A stretch of DNA of 64,000 nucleotides from Ceratorhiza oryzae-sativae (taxonomy: Eukaryota > Basidiomycota > Agaricomycetes > Cantharellales > Ceratobasidiaceae): positions 744,001-808,000 of the forward strand of contig JARWMV010000235.1 of assembly GCA_030998015.1 (NCBI GenBank). Direction: 5' to 3'. The position numbers were made by a program, and so were the translations under genes. Numbering within the stretch: position 1 is the first letter of the stretch; each line of letters starts with the position of its first letter. Below, piece after piece: positions 11,717 through 23,036 of the stretch. Under the pieces are notes generated by a model. It worked only from the letters and a program-made list of their open reading frames with translations. It was not told the origin of the DNA and made no database searches.

Positions 11717-14622
11717 ATGCCAACTCCATTGAGCCCACAGACTCGAAAGACTCCAACTCCAGAGCCAGGCAATCCTAATGGTGAGTGCATATATTCACTG
11801 GAACACATCTAGACTCTTTCTATCCATTACGTCACTCCCAGATCTGGCCTCGCACCATCACCTCGTGTCGAAGATCCTCGAAAAAACTGGATTTGAGGCT
11901 CGAGAATTCCAAATAAATGCAGCCAAAGCAGTCTTAGGTGGACAAGATGTTGTAGTGCATGCAGGTACTGGAAGCGGCAAGACATTAATATTTGCAGCAC
12001 CACACTTTGTCTCTGAGAAAAAAACCTCAATCGTTATATCGCCCCTCATTCTCTTACAGCATGATCAAGCGAGTGTACATTTTATATAAACTGAAGGTAA
12101 AGAAAAAGCTAAACCTCCAATAGGAAGAAAGAATGCAAAAAATGGGCCTCACAGCGATTGCTCTTAACAAGGAGGTTCATGTCGAGACTGAGACCTGGGT
12201 GGTGAGTTTACCAATTTGGCAAATGATCGTTGGCTTCCGCTGATTAACTTTATGGTTCTTGATCGACGATCGACACCTCCACAGGAACTCGCTCAAGGCA
12301 AATACGAAATCGTTTTGCTTAGCCCTGAAATGGCACTACATAGTGAAGATGTGCACAGGGTATTCGACAGCGATGCCTTCCGCAAGGCGTTGATGGCGAT
12401 TCATGTTGATGAGGCGCATACAATTTCGCTTTGGGGAGGAGACTTCCGAAAGGATTATCAGGGACTAGGTCGAATCCGTGCGCGATTACCTAAAGGGGTT
12501 CCTGCTACGCTGGTCAGCGCGACACTACGCCCAAATGTCAAACACGACGCAATGTCGACGCTCGGCTTCTCTTCCGACCCATCTAAATACGTCGATATTA
12601 ATGTTGGGAACGAGCGATTCAACGTGTACATTGGCGCTCGCCCAATGCAGTATTCGTCGTCGTCTTTTAAAGATGTTCTACTACACTTTGATCCAGATGA
12701 GATTGACCCCAAAAACATTCCCCAGACTATCATATACATCGACAACGTCAACGAGGTTACCTCCGCTGTGGTTGCCCTATACGGCTGGCTACATCCGTCG
12801 CTCTCGGGGCAGGAACTGATTATGCCTGTACATGCTTGGATGACACCAAAATACAGGAGCGAAGCGATGGCTAAGTTTGCGTCAGGAGAAGTTAGGGTGA
12901 TAATCGCCACAGAGGCAGCGGGAATGGTGATTTTAAAGCTCTCTGCACTCTCAATCACTAATTCGCATTTCTCCGAGTATTTAGGGATGCGATATTTCGA
13001 ACATCAAAAGAGTGATTCAATTTGGGGTTTGTGGTTCAATAGGTGAGCAACTTAATGTGTGAATATCAGCTTTCTAATAAGTTGTTGCTTATTTGCATTG
13101 GTTAGACGCATTCATGCAGCGAATCGGCCGCGTTTGGCGCGGGTTAGATGGCAAGGGCGAAGGGTGGCTTATTTACGAAAAGTGGGTGCCCAACTGTAAC
13201 TCAGAAAAGACACCGAAGGAAAAAGGAAAAGCCCCGGTAAACAAGAAACGGAAAGCGGGCGGCGAAGCTGGGCCAACCCTCAATGCAAGCACGAGTAAAG
13301 CAGGGGCTAAAACAGAACGAAAATGCGACCTTCTGATTCAAAAGTTTGTAACTGAATCAAAATGTCGGCGGGAATACCTAAACCGTGTATACAATAATCC
13401 AAGAAGCGGTAAGTGCTTGATTTTTACTTTGACTTATGTTTTACTATCTAACGCCGCTCGCATTACAGGAGTGACGGTGCCGGCGCAAGACTGCTGCGAC
13501 TTATGCAATCCAAATTCCGCTATTCGTATCCCATCGCGTCAGTTTCCGGCACAGCGAGGTCCGCCAAGGGCTGCTCGTGTTTCTGGAGAACCAAACCCCA
13601 ATATGCTCTCTTGCCTCCGCACCTGGCGGACAAGTGCTTTTCGCGGCGCATTTGGTGTCTCGCGCATGTTTGGGTCGTCGGCACTGATCAGCGATGCTGA
13701 GCTTGAGCGTATTTCACGCTGCGCACCGGTTCCCTCTATAGACCGCCTTCGATCTTATCTCGTCAAGTGGCCACATGTTAACTCGCAGCTCGAATCAATG
13801 TGGGAAGCGCTCAAAGCCGGGGGGTTCGCCCTATCTATTGAATCCTCCGAGCTCACCCCCTCTGAAAGCCCGCTGGCGCCACGTTCTCAACCCACACCTG
13901 GGCCCTCCACTCTCCCTGCAACATCAGGCGCATCAAAGCCCCGAGACTCCACAGGAGCCGCATCCAAGGCTCGACCTAGGGCAACAAAGCGTCCTACGTC
14001 GACGCAAACACCAGCTGTTGACGATAAATGGTGGAGAGGATACTCGGGAGAGCGAAATTACGAGGTTCGTCGAAGTAATATGGATGACTTTCGTCGGATT
14101 TTTGCCGAGCAAGCGGAGCAGCAACCAGACGAAACGCCTCCCCAGCACACTCAACGCTCCAAACGTCGACGCATGAACGACGCACCCACTCCGCGTTCTG
14201 CTCATTTAGAGCTGTCCCTAGGGTCGCACTCTACGGCTGGGTTTCATTCGGCGCCCCACATCACCAACTCAACATTCAGCGCTCCTGCACGACCAGTTGG
14301 ACGCCTAATTGTACCGTCTCAACGTCTAGCAGCCCCCCTGCTTGAACAAAACCGAGCATCGAGGACTGTCAAACTCGATCGCTCGCTCGTCGGAAACGCC
14401 CCTATTCCACTAGTCCATCCTCTACCCATTCTGCCTCCCAACTTTACGTGTTTCGGCGTCTCCCGAAGGCGCGATTCTCCCTCTTCAACACTAGCACCGC
14501 ACCGACCCTCTCACCCGAAGCCTTACTTGTGCTACCCCTTCCACGATCAGCATCGAATGCTCGATGATTTAAGGGCCCTACTCAGTTGTCCTGCTGACCG
14601 CCCTTGTCTCTTTATCTCCTAG
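11717..14622 (+). CDS. RecQ-like DNA helicase of the transposon
   Basis: About 840 residues. The first short exon (MPTPLSPQTRKTPTPEPGNPN) splices at 11780 (GTGAGT) to a superfamily II ATPase. Motifs in order: I AGTGSGKT, Ia SPLILLQ, II (DEAH) HVDEAH followed by TISLWGGDFRKDY, III VSATLRP, IV IIYIDNV, V IIATEAAGMGCDISNIKRVIQFG (split by an intron), VI QRIGRVWRG. The order and the aromatic-rich loop after motif II fit RecQ-type helicases. The zinc-binding end looks reduced: CRREYLNRVY, then CCDLCNP after an intron at about 13409-13469. The C-terminal 350 residues are Pro/Ser/Thr-rich and disordered, with a short conserved-looking WWRGYSGERNYEVRR. It probably unwinds or remodels transposon DNA ends during excision or repair; the role is inferred from its position within the element. 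Confidence 0.88.
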
Positions 14623-14774
14623 TCTATTTTCTACTATTTTCCATACGTTATATGCTGTACTGATTTATTCTCTATTTAATACAATTTATGCGTCATGTTT
14701 TGAGCTATCCCGTCCCCATCTGTATGGTTGGCGCCTAACTCCCATGGTCGGCGCTTCGAGACCCACCGCGAAAT
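14623..14774. other. Helicase 3' flank inside the transposon
   Basis: AT-rich stretch between the helicase stop codon and the right inverted repeat. It probably holds the polyadenylation region; no gene. Confidence 0.5.
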
Positions 14775-14920
14775 CGCTAAGTCGAGCCTGTTCGCGGAGG
14801 TTTCAACACAGACGGTTTGGGGAGTAGCGAGGGAGGGGGATTTGATATTGGGGTGTGTGGGGTATATCAAATCCCACCGACCCGACCGAGCGGATCCTCA
14901 AACCGTCTGTGTAGAGACTA
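14775..14920 (-). repeat. Right terminal inverted repeat with foldback hairpin
   Basis: Mirror of the left end: CGCTAAGTC at 14775, inner ACAGACGGTTTGGGG (14808-14822), outer CCTCAAACCGTCTGT (14896-14910) and terminal AGAGACTA (14913-14920). Between the paired motifs is a perfect 12-bp hairpin, 14837-14848 with 14864-14875 (GGGATTTGATAT type arms), around a G/T-rich 15-nt loop. Relative to the element end, the paired arms finish at positions 57 and 84, the same positions as in the left repeat. Confidence 0.9.
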
Positions 14921-14929
14921 GATCTCAAG
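14921..14929 (+). repeat. Target-site duplication, right copy
   Basis: GATCTCAAG, identical to 8209-8217 and directly abutting the right end of the transposon. Confidence 0.95.
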
Positions 14930-14941
14930 GGCCTGGCGTGA
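14930..14941 (+). pseudogene. Stranded last codons of the FAD oxidase
   Basis: GGC CTG GCG TGA continues the oxidase frame after the duplicated GAT CTC AAG. It encodes Gly-Leu-Ala-stop, the probable original C terminus before the transposon inserted. It is no longer joined to the gene. Confidence 0.8.
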
Positions 14942-15623
14942 GATGGGGGGGGGGTAATATGTCGAGTGATATACAAAGCGTAAATGGATATCCTTTCTAG
15001 ACAAACCTTAAATTTTGTTGCAAGATGAAACGGGTATGGATGATGAACACACGACCCTCTGTTAGATCTATACACTCGGCAAACTTGAAGAAGGGTTGTC
15101 GGTGACGAATGAATACCGTCAAGGCCGGCGTCGTGTACTCCAAAACCGGCTCGCTCAGGCACAAAAGAAAGACTGCATCACAACGCATTCTATTTTCTAA
15201 CAGCACGGTCCAGACCGCCAACCAATCGACCAGAGTAGCGACAGAGACAGACCAGAGCAAGGAGGCAAACTATGTAAAATTACAAATTTAAGGATATCCT
15301 TCGGCGACCATCAGACTTTGAACCGGCACATTCGGCTCAGCCGACGCCGTTCTTTTGGGTGGGGTATCGACAAGGGATGAACACAGCGGATCAAGGTCGG
15401 AAAGGTCGGGCCGGACGGATGGATATGCCGTGGTCACGCGCGGGGTTGAGACAGCAGGACAGCACCAAGTCGTAAAAAAAAGAGCAATCAGAGAATAGAG
15501 TAAAGAAAGCACGCAGTCAAAGAAGGTTGGGGAGATAAGAGAGTTTATACAGGGGTTAAAGGATAATGCGGGTCGGAGCGGACGAAGCACAGGGAAGTAG
15601 GAATGCGGCAACAAATCGACCGT
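14942..15623. other. Intergenic, former 3' flank of the oxidase
   Basis: A poly-G run lies just after the stranded stop. The rest holds no convincing frame and presumably contains the 3' region of the DUF6534 gene on the minus strand. Confidence 0.5.
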
Positions 15624-17261
15624 TTATGGTGCAAACGGATGATGGGAACGCTTGCCCGCGTCGAGACTCTCGTCATCGTCGTTGATATCGTCCTGGCGGG
15701 CGAATCGGACCGTGTCGACTGTGCGGGTTCCGAGTTCGATGTCGTGCCCACGCGACTTGGTGTCGTCCACATTTTGCTGGTAGCTCGTCGTGACCTGATT
15801 TGGTAGGTCAGAGAGCGGTGAGTGGACGAGTACGTGTAATCAGCGGTAAGACGTACAACGACTCCACCGGTGGGGATGCTTCCATTGGTCTGGGCGCGGC
15901 CGCGTGTGGACTCGTAGTAGCTTGTGGTCGGGGGGGAGGACATGATCTCTTGGAGGTCCTTGCGCGAGCTGAGGGTGATCATGACCGAAATGGCATACCT
16001 AGAGCCGAGTTGGTCAAGAGACAGAGCAGGGCATGGGGATGACGTACATCTTGCCCATGATGAGCTGGGGCAGGAGATGATATGCAAGACCAGGGAGCGC
16101 GAGGTACTGCATAATCCATTGCGTTAGGCGGATGGAAACCACAGAGAAGCATTGCTTACCAAGACGAGGTTAATAACGGCAATCTAGAGCAAGGTTAGCC
16201 CCCATTATGGGAATGGTATGGTGGAGGCACGCACCGACGCGGTCACGGTACTCGTCTCGGCTGTCACACGGATGATCTTGGTGATCACTGCCTCGGTCCT
16301 GCGCGACCCCATTAGCCACCACCACCACGCCGCACGCTGGGCCAGACTCACTTGCGGAACGGTGTCTTGACGCGCAACAGAGTGTAGATAAGGATGGCTG
16401 AAATCAAGACGTCGAGCACCGCCGTTGCGGTCAGCCAACCGATAATAGGCTTGGGGATCTGATGGCCGTTGTTAGGCTTCCATTGGGGAAGGACTGCGAG
16501 TCTAAACTCACTTCGGGAACCAGGCTCAAATGCACAATCCTCTGGAACTCGACGGAGGAACTGCGAGCGGTGTGAGCGGGTGGGGGGGGGGGGGGTTGGC
16601 GAGTTGGAAAACACGCACGCAATGCCAAATCCGAGCGAGGTCATGATCATGAGGAAGACGATACCCGCAATAATCTTGTTCTTGGTGGCCTGTTTGCTTG
16701 AATGTCAGTGCACCGTCCGAGCTTCGACAAAAGTTGAGACCAACACTGAAGCATCGCTCCAAGAAGAAGATTTGCGCAACGGTTCCGATGAGAGCAGTCA
16801 CGCCAATCTCCCAGAACAGCGACCCTAGGGAGTGTTAGACAAGGCGCGACCGAACAACGCAACGCTTACAGTCCTGCTCGTCAAACTTGGTAAAGTCGCC
16901 ATAGTACGTGACCGCGCAGCGATACAAGTTGACATAGTCCATGACTCCTTGGAGCACGGTGAGGACCGTCACTGTGCAAAAGTGAGACAACGATAGACCA
17001 AGGTTCAAGGCGACGTACATCCGCAGACTATCCCTCGGTTGAATATGGTGTCCGTCTGGAACATCCGCTGCAGGGCGATATCAGTCTCGCTGCAAGTAAA
17101 AGAATCAAGGCACGAACCCAATAGTCGTACACTTGGACGCAGAACACGCCCAAGAACAGCTGCTGCATCATGATACCCGTGACATACGGCCCAAAGGTCG
17201 CGACGACCGTCGCCGTAGGAATCTGGAGGTTGTAGCCTGGGATTTGAGCAGGGGCAGACAT
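15624..17261 (-). CDS. DUF6534-type integral membrane protein
   Basis: Multi-exon gene starting MSAPAQIPGYN. It has the successive hydrophobic helices of the basidiomycete seven-helix DUF6534 family: VATFGPYVTGIMMQQLFLGVFCVQVYDYW (helix 1, with the family's QxYxYW-like end), then VTVLTVLQGVMDYVNLY, the FDEQD loop, WEIGVTALIGTVAQIFFLERCF, IIAGIVFLMIMTSLGFGIA, and later helices to about 16000. The cytosolic tail is Ser/Thr-rich and then acidic (QQNVDDTKSRGHDIELGTRTVD). The tail frame requires a 62-bp intron with donor GTACGTC (about 15852) and acceptor AAATCAG (about 15791). The stop is TAA at 15624-15626. Ligand and function are unknown for the family. A TTTAAATA box lies about 57 bp upstream. 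Confidence 0.8.
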
Positions 17262-18052
17262 CGCTGGAGGCGCCAGGCGGGGGGACGAGGAATGAAGAGT
17301 CGGTTCGGAGCGGGGACTATTTAAACAGGGCCGACACCGCCAAACGAGGCAAGCCTTGGACTAGCAGGGGCGTCGGTGGCAGTACTCGAGTAAGGACGAT
17401 CAAAGGGCGAGCACTGATCGGCCAAACTCCAGAAGAAGTTGCAGATTGACCAGAACCGGCAAGAGCAGGACCAGATCGTTGTCGCTTGCTTCGTCGTCAC
17501 CAAGGTACGTGCGTGGAACAGTGGGAAGCAGACGGATAGAAAATGACGCCGTTTATAGCAGCGTACTCGCGTTTTTTAGACTCGTAGCGGGTGCAAGCTG
17601 CGGGTGGCGCGACTGAACAGAGATGCCAACACCCTAGGCGCGGTGCCCGGTAGTGCGGCTCCAGCGTCAGGATCGCGGAACAGCGACCCTGGGCCGCTAG
17701 CGACGATGGGGGATAGTGCACAGTGGAAAAGCCGGGTCCTGATCAGGCATATGATCGCGATTGTTCTCGAGAAATAGGGTGACTTCCCCGATGCATCAGC
17801 CGCTTCTCGCAAACAGTTTGAGATTGCCCTGCGCATTCTAGTAGCCCTCTTGCTGTTTCGGGCGGGGCATCACACGTTGCAGGCTACTGTCAGCACCCAT
17901 CCCCTGACCGATTTTCGCCACCAACCAATTATGGTCCATTTGTTGCCTACACCGCGCACTCGCCCGTCCATTTTTTGGGCCCAGAGCCAGGCTTCGACGC
18001 CAGCATTCCCCCCCCCTCCTTCCTCCCATCCTTTCATTGACACACTCTCACC
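17262..18052. other. Divergent promoter region, DUF6534 gene / P450
   Basis: About 790 bp between two divergently transcribed genes. A TATTTAAA box (17318-17325) is well placed for the minus-strand gene. C-rich runs precede the P450 start codon. No other gene seen. Confidence 0.55.
17318..17325 (-). promoter_or_regulatory. TATA-like box for the DUF6534 gene
   Basis: TTTAAATA when read on the minus strand, 57 bp before the start codon at 17261. Confidence 0.45.
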
Positions 18053-20136
18053 ATGGACACCAACGTCGTCGTCCCCGTCGTCCTCGGTTCGGCCCTCGTC
18101 TATGTCGTCGCAAAGACGATGAGCATCGGCCAAAGGGAGGGCTACCTCCCTCCAGGCCCTCCGACCGCCCCCCTGCTCGGTAATCTTCACATCTTCCCCA
18201 AGACAGAAGCCCACTTCAAGTGAGTCTCTCGTACCCTTGCGCAGACGTCTTCGCGCGCATCTCTTAATTCGTCATTTCCGTTCTGACTCGACTACGTCTA
18301 GGCTTACCGAATGGGCCCGCACCTACGGTGGCATCTACTCCGTGAGTCCATGTTTGCGCGATGGCTCTTACTACCGGTTACTGACTCTACGCCGCCAGCT
18401 GAAACTGGGGCCTGGCACCGCGATCGTCTTGACCGACGTCTCTGCCGTAAAGGAACTCATGGACAAAAGATCCCAGTCGACTGTCAACCGCCCTCCGAAC
18501 CACATGGCAGATCTTGTTGCCGGTGGCATGAATATGGTGCTCGCTCCATACAGTCAGTCCGTCTCTTGCGCCAGATTGCAAATACTCATTATATGGATCT
18601 ATTCAGCCGAGGACTGGCGCACCTTGCGCCGTGCTGCACACGCCATCCTGACGCCTCAGGCTTGTGCGGGACATTTGCCGATTCAGCGCGCCGAGGCCAG
18701 TCAGCTCATGCATGACATCCTCACCAAGCCGGAGGTATGTCCTGTATCTTGGCTTTTATACTCGCTCTGACTTGCTGTCCAGGGCTTTTACACTCACATT
18801 CGCCGCTACTCGTCTTCGGTTATCCTCTCCGTGCTCTGGGGCAAGCGTGCTCCTCGCTACGAGACCAAGGAGGTCACCGACTTTTTCCATGCCCAACACA
18901 AGTGGGAAGAGGTCCTCGAGCCTGGTGCGTCCCGATTTGACATGTTTCATCGAGTGTGTACTGACACACCCATAGGTGCGCACCCGCCAGTCGACCTCAT
19001 CCCGATCCTCAAAAAGGTCCCCGAGTCCATGGCTCCCTGGAAGCGTCTATGCAACCTCACCCGCAAGCTCCAGCGCGACCTCTACTTTGGCCTGCTCTCC
19101 GAGACTGAGCAGCGCATTGCCAACCACCAGGAGAACAACTGCTTTATGGAGCAGATTATCGCACGCAAAGAAGAGTTTGGCCTCAACCGGGAGCTCCTTG
19201 GCTACCTCGGTGGTGTCCTCCTCGAGGGTGCTTCGGACACGACCAGCTCAACTTTGCAATCCTTGGTTCTCGCTCTAGTTGCCTTTCCCGACGTGCAGAA
19301 AAAGGCGCAGGTACGTTTCCTAGATGCTCGTTTCGAAACTTGAGCTAAATATATGCGTGGCTCCTAGGCTGAGATCGACTCGGTTATTGGCCCCGACCAC
19401 GCGCCTACCCCCGACGATTTCGATCGCCTCCCCTACATCCAGGCTGTCGTCAAGGAGTCCCTCCGCTGGCGTCCCGTTGCCCCGCTCGCCATCCCCCACA
19501 GCACGATCCAAGAAGAAGTCTACCGTGGCTATCGCATCCCCGCGGGATCGACCATCTTTGTCAACAACTGGGGCATGTTCCACGACCCCGAGGTCTATGA
19601 GCGCCCTGACGATTTCTGGCCCGATCGGTTCTTGCTCAACGAGTTTGGCACCAAGCCTGGCGTCGACAACAGCGACCGTCGTGCGACCATGGCATTTGGC
19701 AGTGGCCGTCGTCTCTGCCCAGGTATGCACTTGGCCAACAGCAACTTGGTACGTAAAGCTGGAAATATATTGCCACGTCTGAATGGACACGCGTAATTAA
19801 TTTATGCTATTCAGATGCTGAATACGATGAACTTGATCTGGGCCTTTGATTTCAGCCCTGCTGTCGATCCCGAGACCAAAAAACCAATCCCCGCCGACAT
19901 CCATGATTATGCCAAGGTACGGTATTTGGACGTTCATCGGTCGACATCAACTCACGCTCTCCTTGCAGGGTATCCTCACCGCCCCCAACCCATTCAAGTG
20001 CACCATCAAGCCTCGCACCGCACACCACGCCGAGATCATCCACAACGAGTTTATCGCTGCCGGCCCTGCCTTTGAACCATTCGAGCGCGACCTCAGGCAA
20101 GAGGACCTCGACTACATCAAGGAGCAGCGCAAGTAA
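18053..20136 (+). CDS. Cytochrome P450 monooxygenase
   Basis: About 510 residues in ten or so exons. The N terminus is a single membrane anchor (VVVPVVLGSALVYVVA) followed by the proline hinge YLPPGPPTAPLLGN. The I-helix oxygen-binding motif is EGASDTTSS, the K-helix ExxR is KESLRW, the PERF-like motif is PDRFLL, and the haem-binding loop is FGSGRRLCPGMH with the Cys ligand. The overall type resembles the basidiomycete P450s annotated as O-methylsterigmatocystin oxidoreductase-like (CYP64-related), a label that says little about real substrate. It should sit on the ER with a P450 reductase partner. Start chosen at CACCATGG (18053). Introns are short with clean GT-AG borders. No other biosynthetic gene lies beside it, so a metabolite cluster is not indicated. 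Confidence 0.93.
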
Positions 20137-22955
20137 AACAATATACAAAAATGCAAAATATGAACCCCAGCATTCTCTCGTTTCTTCCTTTTTTTTTCAA
20201 TATCATTCCTCTGTCGATCAGATTTGCATTGCATTTGTCAGTTTTCGTAGCGTCTGTCGTAATCAGAGTCCATTTCTTTTTTCATCTTCCTATCTCGCAA
20301 AATGTGTGCCTTGTGAATTTCGAGCGTGCACAGATGATAGTGAGGCTAGATCAGAATACGATAGATAATATTCATTGCGAGGTGAAATCGTTGCGAAATT
20401 TGTTCCTGTGATAAGTTGGATATGAATCACTTCATAGGCGTCATGAGCGCTTATTTCGCTAAACTTGTTCTTCGTTGCGTAGGCGATTGAAAATAATGTA
20501 CTCGGCGCTTGGTACATCCCCTGATTGAATTAGACTCAAGGTGCAGAACCATAGAGCAACCTCGTCTCTTAGAAACACTACAACCCCACAAATGAATCAT
20601 AATGGGCAACTTGGAGAGTATACGGCATGGACGACATATTTGGTCCACACGGTCTCCCACGCGCATATAGTCGCGTAAACTAATCACTCGTGATCTACAA
20701 ACCTTCACTTGATGGCCGCGGAATGCTCATATTACGCTATGCGCTTGGTGACACACTATCCGACCGTGACGAATGCCCAAGACCCAAGTATTCTCTCCAC
20801 CATTTCGCAGCCATCTCGCTCCCGTCTCGCCCCTCCCTCGTGATAACACCGAGTGGGACTATTTCGTAGTCGACATGACTAACCCCAGACTACGTTTATT
20901 ATTCAACGGAGATCTATATTACATTCATGGCACCAAGATCTAGCTGATTTCGTCAGCAGCAGCACGGACAAGACATCCCATCTCGCCGGTTCATTACGGG
21001 ACCCTCCCGGCCGAGCTCCCCGATCTCTTCCTCCGTAAACACCAATTTACGTCCGGCAGCAAAGAAAGAGATTTGCGGCTGTCTGGAGCTTCAAGTCCGC
21101 AATCAGCCCTGGTCATGTAGCTACTAGCGCCATTTCCCAATCGCCGTGTATGAAAGCGGCTGATAGCATTCATTTGAACAAAGGCCGCGGAGGTTCTGTT
21201 GCAAGAATCAAGGATCAGGAATACCGGAGAGCTCATCCATCATAAACACTTCAAATGGCTCCATCTTGATTCAGTGCAGCAGGGCCGCTTATCATATGAA
21301 GCCAACCACGTTTTACTAGGGACTGAACCAAGTGTGTACTGATACAAATTACAAGGGCAATGAAGCGACCTAGACTCGATTTGTAAAAGTTGGGAATATG
21401 GCCGATCGTGCAGGACACCTTGTTTGGCGAAAGCGCTTCGACCCTATTGCTGGCCGACGGCAGACAGTACGCCCTTCATCAGTCGCGTGGCTTCAGGGTT
21501 GCAGTTGCAAAATTCCGTTGGTAATGGGATGTGAACACTATTTGGTCATGATGGTCAATTTGGGTCCGTGTAATCCCGACCTTCACCGATTTAGATCAGT
21601 TACTGCTGTCCCTGGTCATCTGTCTCATTTATGTAGCTAAAATCTTGACAGCCTAGAAAACGAATTTAATAATTATAAAACGTTTTCTCTTTCTGCGGTT
21701 TTGACACCTTGGACAAGGAAGTGGGTGACTGGAAAGTGGCGCGGCGATCTGATATGGCTGTTTAACGCGACGTCGATCTTAATGTGCCCTACCCGCTATC
21801 CCCGGCGCGTAAAGTATCTGAAGGGGGTCCATACAGGTTCAAACCTTGCATACATATGAACCAGAAAGACAGGTAAGGATCGCAAGTGTTCGATCAGACA
21901 CAGGCACCAGACGTTCTGTAAGAGTTGGTGGCAAGAATACTGACTGTCCCTGTTGTCCTATTAGGGCTTGCCATGACCGCTATCCCATCAACCCGTTAGT
22001 TTGCTATGATGGGGCTAACACGTTTGTGCGAAAGAATCCCACCCCGAACGTTGACGGGTTTATGAATTTTATGAACGATAATTCTGGATCACTCCACGGT
22101 TTTCGGGCTAGCCAGCTCGGGCTTTTGAAACTCAGTTGACCCCCGATTATAGTGTTGGTCTAGGACACTTTACCCACCTCACCAGCCATCAGCGAAATGC
22201 CAATTGCTAGTCTGCGCCGTCCTTGTAGTCGCCGAGGGTTGACCTTCTCTTTTACTCAAAATTCGCGCTATTAGCGCAGTGTCTGGTCTCTCAGCCGCAC
22301 AGGCTGCGTTACAAATAGGCTGTCTTGATATCTGGGTGCTGTATCGGTGATCTTGTTTCGCGTTTGAGAGGCGGATTTCGCGAGGGTTTAACGGTGATAC
22401 GAGGCGCGCGCGCCAACGTCACGTGGCGCACGTGCTCAGGGAGTGCACGCTCTGAGACGCGTACCGTCGCATCCTCCGCAAGGCTTCCAAGCCCCTGCTG
22501 CTCTCAGACCTATTTGGCACCGTTCTGGGTCTCCAGGTCGTTGCCGTTTTCCTTAGATTCACTTCCGCTTTTCGTAAAGTCGCCTACCACGATAGCTCTG
22601 TCACTTAGCTAGCGTCTTTTCTCCTGCCTTTGGGCCCTACTTTTTGACCCCCCCTGCTTACGCCCCTGTTATTTCTTCTCTCTCGCTGATGTCCCCCGCC
22701 CTTGTGGCTGCTGTTTTTGGTTCCCGGCCTGTGTCCCGAGCGGTTTGACCAATGTGTTCATGTAGCTCGTTAAAACTGAATGCAAAAAGAAAAGCCAACG
22801 TCACGTGGCCTTGGAGCGTTAACCTTCGCGTCAGCTAGGGGTTATCTGCAGTTGGGGCTTCCATCGTTTCGTTTTTTTTTTTTTGAGAATGATGGATGAT
22901 GATACAGCGATATCACACTTTCAGTATCTGGAAGCTTCAACTATGTAAAACAGAT
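20137..22955. other. Gene-poor region, no gene seen
   Basis: About 2.8 kb with only short, unsupported frames on either strand. There are some GC-rich stretches (about 22400-22500, including CACGTGGCGCACGTG) and a 14-T run near 22871-22884. No terminal repeats or coding domains recognised. Confidence 0.5.
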
Positions 22956-23036
22956 TGCGTGAAAGGGGAATCGAACCCCTGGCTAATCGAGCTGGCTGAG
23001 TGGCAACGATTAAGGTTACCACTACCCCATTCACGC
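22956..23036 (-). tRNA. tRNA-Gly (GCC) with 10-nt intron
   Basis: Minus-strand copy with exons identical to the tRNA-Gly at 2662-2742. The intron after the anticodon is CTCAGCCAGC, different from the other copies. Acceptor GCGTGAA/TTCACGC, T loop TTCGATT, anticodon GCC and discriminator A are all present. Confidence 0.95.

Larger units (their letters stand above)
8218..14920. mobile_element. DUF6589 + RecQ-helicase DNA transposon (6,703 bp)
   Basis: Complete element. Both ends begin TAGTCTCT in inverted orientation (8218-8225 and complement of 14913-14920). The terminal inverted repeats run about 146 bp. The spacing from the terminal T to the end of the internal ACCGTCTGT motif is exactly 113 nt on each side, and the next 33 nt also align without gaps and end in GACTTAGCG. 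A perfect 9-bp duplication GATCTCAAG flanks the element. Removing the element plus one duplication restores an open FAD-oxidase reading frame. Inside are two divergent genes, a DUF6589 protein (candidate transposase) and a RecQ-like superfamily II helicase, filling almost the whole length. Helicase-bearing Academ-type transposons (AcademH) have been described from fungi; I recall this and have not checked it, and membership is an inference that needs alignment. Confidence 0.9.

Noticed and set aside
8218..14920. Helitron or Starship interpretation of the RecQ/DUF6589 element
   Set aside because: Helitrons make no target duplication and have no terminal inverted repeats, and no Rep motif is present; Starships need a DUF3435-type captain, which is absent. 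The terminal repeats and 9-bp duplication indicate a cut-and-paste type element.
16573..16588. Long G run in the DUF6534 gene
   Set aside because: Falls within an intron; a simple homopolymer with no evidence of function.
18053..20136. P450 plus DUF6534 gene as a biosynthetic cluster
   Set aside because: No core synthase, transferase or regulator beside them; divergent neighbours only.
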